A stretch of DNA of 51,164 nucleotides, from NCBI GenBank assembly GCA_025360525.1, contig JANYCA010000048.1:1-51164 (forward strand), in the 5' to 3' direction. How positions within the stretch are numbered: position 1 is the stretch's first letter; each line of letters opens with the position of its first letter. The notes beneath the pieces are model-generated. The model was not told the origin of the DNA. It worked only from the letters and a program-made list of their open reading frames with translations, and searched no databases. The translations under genes were made by a program, and so were the position numbers. Positions 18,509 through 26,800 of this stretch are shown here, piece by piece. The stretch is from Chitinophagaceae bacterium (GTDB lineage: Bacteria; Bacteroidota; Bacteroidia; Chitinophagales; Chitinophagaceae).

Positions 18509-18993
18509 ACAGCAAAGTGAAAATTTTTCTAATAGAAGACAATGAAGGTGATATTGTATTGACTATACAGGCTTTTAAAAATGCCGATATCTCCGGGGGT
18601 ATCAATGTAGCAAGGGATGGTGAAGAAGCCATGCGCTATTTACGAAAAGAAGGAAAGTATGCAGGGGCCGAAACACCCGATCTTATTTTATTGGATATCA
18701 ACATGCCTAAATTGGACGGCCATGAAGTGCTGGCAGCCTTAAAAAAAGATGAAACCCTAAGGACTATCCCGGTGGTGATGCTTACCACTTCTAATTCGGA
18801 AAAAGATATAATCCAGTCTTATTACAATCATGCCAATTGCTATATCACCAAACCGCAAGAATTTGAAAAATTCATTGAAGTGGTGCAAATGATCAAAGAT
18901 TTTTGGGTTACAACTGTAAAATTGCCCGAACATCTTAATTACAAACCGGTTACTTTTTTATATCCTAAAAATGACATATGTACTACGAAATAA
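18505..18993 (+). CDS. Response regulator, Rcp1-like single receiver domain
   Basis: 162 residues. The ATG overlaps the upstream kinase stop as ATGA, so translation is coupled. Receiver features are EDNEGD at 11-16, phosphoacceptor D64 in LILLDINMPKLDG, T94 in MLTTS and K116 in YITKP. The long loop after the first helices and the NMPKLDGHEVL motif are typical of Rcp1-like regulators paired with phytochrome-type or PAS kinases. Residues after about 140 form a short tail with no recognised domain. It is the probable cognate partner of the kinase at 15743-18508. Confidence 0.93.
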   Translation: MNSKVKIFLIEDNEGDIVLTIQAFKNADISGGINVARDGEEAMRYLRKEGKYAGAETPDLILLDINMPKLDGHEVLAALKKDETLRTIPVVMLTTSNSEKDIIQSYYNHANCYITKPQEFEKFIEVVQMIKDFWVTTVKLPEHLNYKPVTFLYPKNDICTTK

Positions 18994-19051
18994 AAAAAGC
19001 ATTGTTCCTATGGAAGATGGATAAAATAAATTTAACCTTAACCCTGAACAT

Positions 19052-19093
19052 ATGAGCAATGAAATAAAACCTTATCATTTGCTGGATAAATGA
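19052..19093 (+). pseudogene. Possible truncated gene start next to transposase relic
   Basis: After the response regulator, an ATG at 19052 opens MSNEIKPYHLLDK and stops after 13 codons, where transposase-derived sequence begins on the other strand. This is consistent with the 5' end of a third operon gene cut off by the insertion. The fragment is too short to identify. Confidence 0.3.
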
Positions 19094-19554
19094 TATTTTT
19101 TTTCCAAAACAGTAGTGTCGAAACTTACCACAGCACCGGCTGTATCATTATCATCTGATTTATTTATCCGGATACTTTCTTTCAAAATCAACTCCATCCC
19201 TGCTTCCCCAATCCGTTTTCTAAAGGCAATTAATTCTGTGGGTACACAAGGCAGGTGAGGCTGAAAATGTTGTTCGCCGCTGAGATATTGGTAGTAACAA
19301 TTTTCTGCCCATTGTTCAACCAGGTCTTCATCGCTAAGGTTACGAACATATTTTAAAATCAGCAGCGACACCACCAAACGGATTGGCTTCGCCGGAGCTC
19401 CCATTTTTTCACTTTAATGTTCTTTAAACGCATCGTCGAAAATATTCCAGTTAATGGCATTGGCCAATTGATATAGTGGATGCTTTTGGTCTAACTGGTC
19501 CGACAATCCATGAAATAGACCCATCTGAGGGCTATGTTTTTTGGTATTGAGCAT
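19075..19554 (-). pseudogene. IS5-type transposase remnant, truncated and with a nonsense codon
   Basis: Minus-strand translation starts MLNTKKHSPQMGLFHGLSDQ at 19554 and continues through INWNIFDDAFKEH. It then hits a TAA at the position where relatives have Tyr, and continues in the same frame with SEKMGAPAKPIRLVVSLLILKYVRNLSDEDLVEQW, FRKRIGEAG and SFDTTVLEK. This is the N-terminal DUF772-like part of an IS5-group transposase common in Bacteroidota. The DDE catalytic remainder is missing; the frame runs out shortly after DTTVLEK into unrelated sequence. It is an inactive insertion-sequence relic between the regulator operon and the glycoside hydrolase. Confidence 0.85.
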
Positions 19555-19906
19555 CCATAAATTTGCAAGCTTTTTCCCGATTTTTCAAATAGCCGGTAGG
19601 TATTTTACCTCCATGGCAACTTGAAACTCAAAACCATTATAGAATTACATACTTTTTGAGGGTTGACTAAAAATTCTGTACTTTTTGGATGGATAAAATT
19701 TATCCTTCATAAAAAAGAAAAAAGCTTTTTTATAATATTGGCTTGGCCAAGTTGTTGAGCAAGCTCAATGTAATTAAAATCCTACTAAACTTGCACTAAG
19801 CCAAAGGAGAACAAGCCGCCTTTATTGATTTGCTTATCAATAGAATGCTATACAAACAAGGCCGAGGATTGTCAATTTTATTACTCCATAACTTGCTTAA
19901 TATCGT
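19555..19906. other. Non-coding DNA beside the IS relic
   Basis: About 350 bases without a supported gene. The sequence TTGAGGGTTGACTAAAAA near 19659-19676, flanked by two copies of TACTTTTTG, could be the outer end of the insertion sequence. The matching other end is not visible, so this is only a suggestion. Confidence 0.35.
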
Positions 19907-21199
19907 TTACTTAATATTCTTCTTTACAAAAAAAGGAATATTGGCGGTGGCAACTTTGTTTAAGCCATTTGTTATATAAATAAAGATTCGGTAAGGACCT
20001 TCTTTAACTGGACTGTGCAACACAGCACCTGATGCAGTAATAGCTGTAATGGAGGAGGGAATAGCCGGGGGACGGGATTCCCGGTCGCCTCCATTTTTTA
20101 GATCGGTACTTTCGGGTAACAACTCCCACCTGCTGGTTAATGGATGTTTATTGGGATCTATTGCAACAAAGGATACTTTGTATGCTTCACCCGGCTGCAA
20201 ATAAATATTTTCAGCTGCCTTTTTATTATCTAACAAAACAGCGTCTATATGTGGGGCCCTAATAGCCGGCCAAACACCGTTCCATAAATATTGCATTACA
20301 TCCACTACTTCCGACTCTTCTCCTTTTTCTGTAAACAGGCCATACCAGGTAGGTGTTCTTTCTTGCTTTTGTCCCCATAAAAAAACATAGGACCCAAGGC
20401 AATGTTTGTCCATTTTTATAGAGGCTTCATATCTTGACTGGTAGACCGCTGCTTTTTGACTGCTGGTTTCTTCTAAAGATGCTTTCCAAGCAGTTTCGCC
20501 ACCTTCCCAATGGCCGGTTGGTCCCCACTCTGTTACCATGTATGGACCTTCCCATCCATTGGCATGCAGCTCTTCTGGCACACTGGCCAATTTGCCATAA
20601 ACCTGCACCGAAATTAAATCAAGCGCTGTACAACGGGTTTTTATATACGCAATTTCTTTCTTGTTAAGGCCCGCCAGCATGGTAGTAACGGGGTGATTGG
20701 GATCTTCCTCATGAATCATTTTGGCAATATCATTTACTGCATCCCAAACTTTAGGATTGGTATACTCCAGGTTCAACTCATTGCCAATACCCCATATCAG
20801 CAAAGCAGGATAGTTTTTGTACTTATTCACTTCTATCCTTAATTTTTCTAATTGCCGTTTTACCGCAATGGTATCATCGTAATTAAAACCATGCCGCTCA
20901 GTGGTTACATATAGCCCCATCGTTACGGTAAGCCCTAACTTATCGGCATTGTTAAGCAGAGTCATTGCATTTCGGGTATCCCAGGTTCTGATGGAGTTGC
21001 CACCATATTTAACCAATTTATCTGTGTAACTGGTACCGCCTGCACCTTTTATAAAATACGGCTTTCCCTCTCTCACCAAGGTATAACCGTTTTGTTGTGC
21101 TACTATTTTTACCGGTATCGGCAAATTGGTTTTTTGGGCATTCATCTCTGTAACAATAAATAAAGAGATTAATAATAACAGGTTGTATAATCGATTCAT
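19907..21199 (-). CDS. Exported glycoside hydrolase with GH2-like TIM barrel
   Basis: 430 residues with a signal peptide ending near residue 21 (TEMNAQK). The barrel shows GH-A clan features: YFIKGAGG, GGNSIRTWDT, the acid/base E141 in IWGIGNELNLEY and the nucleophile E224 in YMVTEWGPTGHWE. Residues after about 330 look like a beta-rich accessory domain. It lacks the jelly-roll and immunoglobulin-like N-terminal domains of full GH2 enzymes, so it is a compact GH2/GH5-like enzyme. The substrate is unknown. No SusC/SusD pair or second glycosidase is nearby, so this is not a standard polysaccharide locus. It is isolated, with an insertion relic downstream and kinase relics upstream. Confidence 0.8.
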   Translation of the reverse strand: MNRLYNLLLLISLFIVTEMNAQKTNLPIPVKIVAQQNGYTLVREGKPYFIKGAGGTSYTDKLVKYGGNSIRTWDTRNAMTLLNNADKLGLTVTMGLYVTTERHGFNYDDTIAVKRQLEKLRIEVNKYKNYPALLIWGIGNELNLEYTNPKVWDAVNDIAKMIHEEDPNHPVTTMLAGLNKKEIAYIKTRCTALDLISVQVYGKLASVPEELHANGWEGPYMVTEWGPTGHWEGGETAWKASLEETSSQKAAVYQSRYEASIKMDKHCLGSYVFLWGQKQERTPTWYGLFTEKGEESEVVDVMQYLWNGVWPAIRAPHIDAVLLDNKKAAENIYLQPGEAYKVSFVAIDPNKHPLTSRWELLPESTDLKNGGDRESRPPAIPSSITAITASGAVLHSPVKEGPYRIFIYITNGLNKVATANIPFFVKKNIK

Positions 21200-21417
21200 T
21201 GTAAAATAAATTATTATAAAGGATAAGTAATAAAACAGTTTTTTAAAAACGATATAAAGTGGTGCAAATGTCTGTAGTTATTTACTTTAAAAATTTAAAT
21301 GTTAAAAAGAATAAAGAAATAAAATAATTTCTTGGAAAGATTCATTACTTATTCAACTAGAAAAAAAACTGTTTACAGAGATTGTTGGGGTAATTTTTAA
21401 TCCTTTTCGAACTTGGA
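21200..21417. other. Upstream region of the glycoside hydrolase
   Basis: AT-rich leader of the minus-strand glycoside hydrolase. Nothing beyond ordinary intergenic sequence can be supported. The remainder of the gap up to 21803 consists of kinase relics listed separately. Confidence 0.4.
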
Positions 21418-21625
21418 TTAAACAACAGGCAATAGAATAATAAACTCAACTCCCTCACCTTCTTTTGTTTCTACTTTTACTTGCCAGCATTTGCTTTAAT
21501 AATATCATAACTTAAACATAGCCCAGGCCGGTTCCCTGGCCGGTGGTTTTGGTTGTGAAGAATTTCTGCTAATGATAATGGGCGGGGTATTCCTAAAATA
21601 ATATTAGACAAAATAGAAATGCTAA
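21418..21625 (-). pseudogene. Histidine kinase C-terminal relic with an internal micro-inversion
   Basis: On the minus strand the sequence reads KFFTTKTTGQGTGLGYV, shifts frame to LSYDIIKANAGK, a stop, then KVETKEGEGVEFIILLPVV and a stop, which is the end of a HATPase domain. The segment that should precede it, encoding NDNGRGIPKIILDKIE, is present immediately next to it but on the plus strand (about 21570-21619). It is bounded by ATTTCT and AGAAAT. A piece of about 50 bases has therefore flipped. Confidence 0.8.
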
Positions 21626-21631
21626 AGACTT

Positions 21632-21775
21632 AAAGCCTTTCCGGGCCCGCAATGGTGAAGCTGCTTCCTTCACCTCCTTTTTTCTTCACCTTTCATTCAC
21701 TATTATAAGCTTTTACTATGTCATATATTAAAGATAGCTTTAAGCCATTTCCTTATGCAACAGGGCCATATTTGA
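21632..21775 (-). pseudogene. Second histidine kinase C-terminal relic
   Basis: Directly beside the previous relic, the minus strand reads GNGLKLSLIYDIVKAYNSE, a stop, then KVKKKGGEGSSFTIAGPERL and a stop. It aligns with the G2-box-to-end part of the intact kinase at 23886-27689. It is an independent copy, since it overlaps the same protein region as the relic at 21418-21625. Confidence 0.75.
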
Positions 21776-21803
21776 GAAGTGCCACCACCATGCACTTCTC
21801 TCA

Positions 21804-23699
21804 CTATGCCCTTACTAATTTAGGCTTATTAAAAACCAAAGTAACAATCGTTCCGTTATTGATTTCATAGGTTAATTTACCGTCCAGTTGTTTTGTTAAA
21901 AGGTTAACTAATTGCGTTCCAAAGCCTGTACCTTTTGCCGTTTCATTGGCTGGTTTGCCAATACCATCGTCCGAAATTTTTAATAAATATAGCCCCTCGG
22001 TATTAGCGGTGGCAGCTTGTTCGGTCAAACTGATTTTGATTGCCCCATTTTCTTTTTCGGTGAAAGCATATTTTAATGAGTTGGTCAACAGCTCGTTGGT
22101 TATAAGTCCAATTGACACAGCAGTGTCCACATCTAAAATTAATTGAGGCATATTGCATTCCACTTTGATATGCCCTTCTGCGTTGAAAGAATCGAGAATA
22201 TTATCACTAAGGTTGATAAAATAATCCCTCATTTCAATGGCTGCTAAATTTTCGCCCTGGTAGAGTTTTTGATGAATAATACCCATAGAATGTACACGGT
22301 TTTGGCTGGATAACATAGCCGATTGTACTGAGGGGTCGTCAATATGAGCGGATTGCAAGGCTAACAGGCTGGACACCACTTCCAGATTATTTTTAACCCG
22401 ATGATGGATTTCTTTTAATAACAATTCATTTTCTGCATTTCTTGCAGCGAGCGATACCTGGGTTGCTTTGAGTTGTGTTACCGTTTTTTCTATTTCATCA
22501 TTTTTATCTTTTAAAATCAAATTGGCTTTCACTTTCATTTTATTGCTTTTGTATAATATAAAAGCAATTATGGAAAACAATAGTAAGCCGGTTAACAAAA
22601 GCAATATTTGAGTTCTGCTTTTTGTTTTAATTCGTTCGGCTTCCAATTCCTTCAATCGCATCTGTTCGCTAAAGCCAATATTTTGAAAATTAGTTAATGT
22701 TTTTATCTCTTTGTCATTTACAGAATCGCTTAATATTTTAGACAATTGTAAATAATAAAAGGCGCTGTCATACTTATTTTCATCTTTAAAACTTAAAGCA
22801 AGTGCTGTGTATGCTTCTTCCATTTCTGGTACATAACTACCCAACGATCTGTAGTTGGTAATACCTGCTTTAGCAAAATACAAAGCTGAATCAACCCTGC
22901 CCAATTTTCGATAAGTGTCTGCTAATGTAAATTGGGTGAGCGCTATATAAAAGGTATTTTGATTTCTTTCGAGTAGCTTCAATGCAGTGAGGTAATTGAT
23001 TTTTGCATTGTCGAAATTTCCTTTTCTAAACAGTATATCACCAATAGCCTTATTGGATGCGCCACTGTAGTTTTTACCATCCAATTTACTTTCAATACCC
23101 AATGTAATTTGTTGAAAGTACAGTGCAGAATCAAGCTTTCCCATGTTTAAATAGGCATTGGCAATATTATTATTGATAGTCCATCTTAAATTAAAATCGG
23201 TGGTTTCAGTTTCGATTATATTTTTTGCTTCTTTTAGAACTGCCAGTTGCTTATCAAAACTTCCTGTGCGGCCATACAACATCGCCAGGCTGTTTTTAAT
23301 GTAGCCTAACAATATTATCCTGTTTATTTTAGGATCGTTGCTGGTAAAATATTTATTAAAAAATAGCGTGATAATAACCCCTTTTGCAATATTTTTATCT
23401 TCTATTAATTTATTGGCAACAAGTAATTTAGTAAGTGCATTTCCATAGTCCCCGTTACTCAACAATGTATAGCCCAGGTCACTGAGGATACTTGCCTGGT
23501 AAAATTTTTGATGTAGTTTTTCTGCTATTGAAAAAGCAATATCAGCATAATAAATAGCGCTGTCTCTATTAACTTCTGAGTATTTTAATGCCAACTGACA
23601 AAAGTTGTTCAACCGAATGGTATCATTTTGTGCGAATAATGCAAATGGATAATTGGACAGGAAAAACAGGATGAATAAATAACTTTTAATCTGTTTCAA
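21804..23699 (-). CDS. TPR-containing sensor histidine kinase, HisKA_2 type
   Basis: 631 residues. A signal peptide (to about residue 23) precedes a periplasmic TPR array (about 30-330, with repeats such as GDYGNALTKLLVANKL and GKLDSALYFQQ). A membrane helix lies at about 365-384, then a coiled coil. The HisKA_2 domain has H432 in LLKEIHHRVKNNLEVVSSLL, and the HATPase has NELLTNSLKYAF, ISDDGIGKP and GTGFGTQLVNLL. This architecture is common in Bacteroidota. These kinases usually phosphorylate LytTR or PatA-like regulators, but none lies adjacent here. It is transcribed in the same direction as the upstream propeller kinase. Confidence 0.92.
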   Translation of the reverse strand: MKQIKSYLFILFFLSNYPFALFAQNDTIRLNNFCQLALKYSEVNRDSAIYYADIAFSIAEKLHQKFYQASILSDLGYTLLSNGDYGNALTKLLVANKLIEDKNIAKGVIITLFFNKYFTSNDPKINRIILLGYIKNSLAMLYGRTGSFDKQLAVLKEAKNIIETETTDFNLRWTINNNIANAYLNMGKLDSALYFQQITLGIESKLDGKNYSGASNKAIGDILFRKGNFDNAKINYLTALKLLERNQNTFYIALTQFTLADTYRKLGRVDSALYFAKAGITNYRSLGSYVPEMEEAYTALALSFKDENKYDSAFYYLQLSKILSDSVNDKEIKTLTNFQNIGFSEQMRLKELEAERIKTKSRTQILLLLTGLLLFSIIAFILYKSNKMKVKANLILKDKNDEIEKTVTQLKATQVSLAARNAENELLLKEIHHRVKNNLEVVSSLLALQSAHIDDPSVQSAMLSSQNRVHSMGIIHQKLYQGENLAAIEMRDYFINLSDNILDSFNAEGHIKVECNMPQLILDVDTAVSIGLITNELLTNSLKYAFTEKENGAIKISLTEQAATANTEGLYLLKISDDGIGKPANETAKGTGFGTQLVNLLTKQLDGKLTYEINNGTIVTLVFNKPKLVRA

Positions 23700-23709
23700 T
23701 ATGGTGATT

Positions 23710-23800
23710 TTAGCGTGCTATAATAAACGTTGTTTCTTCTCCCGCTCTTGTCTCTACCTTCAACTCTCCGCCATGTGCTTTTACAATATCATAAATTGTC
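23710..23800 (-). pseudogene. Histidine kinase C-terminal relic between two intact kinases
   Basis: The minus strand reads YDIVKAHGGELKVETRAG then EETTFIIAR and a stop, a third extra copy of the HATPase end. It begins directly after the dispersed repeat at 23802-23885 and ends just before the TPR kinase start. It closely parallels the true end of the kinase at 23886, whose last residues are SYDIVKAHGGEIKVETREG. Confidence 0.8.
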
Positions 23801-23801
23801 T

Positions 23802-23885
23802 GAATCAGGATTCATATGATTTTTGGATTGACAGGATTAGTATACATCTTAATCATGCCAATCCCTTAATCCTGGAAATTCTGAT
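23802..23885. repeat. Dispersed imperfect inverted repeat (AATCAGGATT...AATTCTGATT)
   Basis: An 84-base element starts GAATCAGGATTCATATGAT and ends CCTGGAAATTCTGATT, with arms that are imperfect reverse complements and contain repeated GGATT/AATCC blocks. This resembles AATCCTG-rich intergenic repeats common in Bacteroidota genomes. It separates the intact kinase 3' end from the relic copy of the same end. Confidence 0.55.
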
Positions 23886-26800
23886 TTAGACAATGGGTAA
23901 TTGAATAATAAACTCACTTCCTTCTCCCTCTCTTGTCTCCACCTTTATTTCCCCACCATGCGCTTTTACAATATCATAGCTCAAACTCAATCCTAAGCCT
24001 GTTCCTTGTCCTGTTGGTTTAGTTGTAAAAAAAGGTTGGAATATTTTGTCTAATATTTTTTGAGGGATGCCCGGTCCATTGTCACGAACGGAAATCAAAA
24101 CCTCGGCTCCCCTGCCTCCGCCAGCTGGCGGAGGGTTCTTCTGCGTCTTTACAGTTACAGTTGGTTCATAGTTTGCAAGACCTTGTTTTTGTTTTTCAAT
24201 TGTTGCATAAAAAGCATTATTGATTAAATTGAGAATAACTCTTCCAATATCTTGCGGTATGATATTTATTTTACCCATGCTTTCATCAAAATCAGTTTTT
24301 GTGGTGGCATTAAAAGAGTTGTCTTTTGCTCTTAAGCCATGATACGCCAATCGTAGATATTCATCAGCTAATGCATTGATATCCTTTGGCTCTTTTACAC
24401 CACTGCTATGGCGGCTGTGTTGTAGCATTCCTTTTACTATCGCATCCGCACGCTTGCCGTGATGAATGATCTTCTTTTCATTTTCAGCAATGTCATTAAA
24501 TAACTCATCTTCTAATTGTTCGTTTCTTTCACTTTTTAACTTTGACTTTTCACTTTTTAATTCCTCAATTAACTCTAAGTTTACTTCACTAAAATTGTTA
24601 ACGAAGTTTAAGGGGTTTTGTATCTCATGCGCAATGCCTGCTGTAAGCTCTCCAAGGCTGGCCATTTTTTCGGATTGAATGAGCTGGGCCTGGGTAGATT
24701 TTAAATCTTCCAGCGATTTATTTAACTGTTCGGTTCTGTGTTTAACTTTCTTTTCGAGTATATCTTTTTCCCGTTCAATGCTACTTTCCCGCCACTTAAA
24801 AAGGAAACGCAATGCGGCTAAAAAAGCAAGCAGGTAGAGCAAATACATCTGCCATGTTTTCCACCAGGGTGGAAGCACTTTAAAGGTAAAAGATACGGGT
24901 TGGCTCCAAACTCCCTCGGGGCTTTGGGCTTTTAGTTTAAAGGTATAAGTGCCTGAGTTAATATTGCCGAAACTGGCTGAAGATTTATTATCGGGAGGAC
25001 TCCAGTCTTTATCATATCCTTCCAGCATGTATTGATATTTTACCAGAAAATTTCTTCCGGTTTCAATGGCATTGAATTCAAATCCGATATCATTGAATTG
25101 ATGAGGAAGCACCAGCTTTTCGGGAACGGAATTCCAACTGCTGATGCCGTCAAATAAAATATTACTGAACTTTTTACGCATAGAGTCCCTTTCAACCTTG
25201 CTTAACGGCCTGCCGAAAGTGTTAACCTCGTCATTAATATTTGGAGCTGTAGTATTGCTATCAAGTTTTTCATCCGCATGTTTAGTATCTAAATCGTTCC
25301 AACAAATATTTTCATTGTTTATTTTTACACGCTCAATAACAATCACCGGGGGCTTATTGCTGCTGTTTACAATAGCCTGTGGATTAAACCGTATCAGTCC
25401 TGTTTTGTCGGAGCCTGTTCCAATCCAGATAATCCCTTTGCTGTCTTTAAACATGGCTCCCTGGCCTCCATTAATATCCTTCACCGGGTAGGCAGTAAGC
25501 GAATTAAATATCTTTCCGACAGACCATTTTTTTTCTGAAACACTGCTGGTATTTCCGGGAATTAGTTCGCAAAATCCAAGGTTGGTTCCTACATACAATC
25601 TATCATCGTTGCCCTGCACTACCTGTGTTACAAAATTATCCGGTAACCCATCTTTGGTAGTAAAAGATTCAAATAGCAATTGTGAAACAGGTATTTTCGT
25701 TGAGCGATTTTCATCCATACGGGCAACTGTTTTTATGCGCAGAAGGCTTAATCCATTTTGTGTACCAAACCATAAATTGCCCGATTTATCTTCGGTAATT
25801 GTCCAAACTACATTACTTGCCAATCCCTGTGCGGTAGTATAATTAATGAAACTGTTGCCATCGAATTTACTAACGCCCCCACCGGATGTGCCAAACCAAT
25901 AATTGCCTTTTTTATCTTGCAGAATGCAAAAAACTTCGTTATTAGCCAGTCCCTGTGTCGTTGTATAATTGGTAAAACTTTTGCCATCAAATTTACTAAC
26001 ACCTCCGCCCGAGGTGCCAAACCATAGGTTGTTTGTTTGATCTTCTATAATGCTAAAAACGGTATTATTTGCAAGCCCTTGTGCAGTAGTATAATTGGTG
26101 AAACTAATACCATCAAATTTACTAACGCCTGCACCGGAAGTACCGAACCAACTGTTACCGGATTGATCGTTTGCAATACTATAAATTTTATTATTTGCAA
26201 GCCCTTGTGCGGTTGTGTAGTTGGTGAAAGTATTTCCATCGAATTTACTTGCACCTCCACCTGAAGTACCCAGCCAAAGATTTCCGGATTTATCCTCATT
26301 AATGCTGTATACTATATTATTAGCAAGTCCATGTACGGTTGTATAATTTATAAAACTATTGCCCGAAAATTTACTTAAGCCTCCTCCGTCTGTGCCGAAC
26401 CAATAATTACTTTTTTCATCTTCAACTATGCCTCTTACTGCATTATTGGCCAGCCCTTGATTGGTGGTATAATTGGTAAATACTTTTCCGTTAAACCAAC
26501 TAACGCCACCGTTGGTACCTAGCCAAAGGTTTCCGGTTTTATCTTCTATAATACTCCACACAGTATTATTTGCCAGCCCCTGTTTGGTAGAATAATTAAT
26601 AAAAACTTTCCCATCAAATTTGCTTATACCTCCTCCATTGGTGCCAAACCAGTAATTGCCTTTTTGATCTTGAAGGATACTCCTTATTGTGTCGTTGGCT
26701 AAGCCTTGTGTCGTGTTGTAATTGGTAAAGCTTTTACCGTCATATTTACTTAGGCCGCCGCCTAATGTACCCAGCCAAATATTACCATTATTGTCTTCCA

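Noticed and set aside
19907..21199. Polysaccharide utilisation locus around the glycoside hydrolase
   Set aside because: No SusC/SusD-like genes or other carbohydrate enzymes are adjacent.
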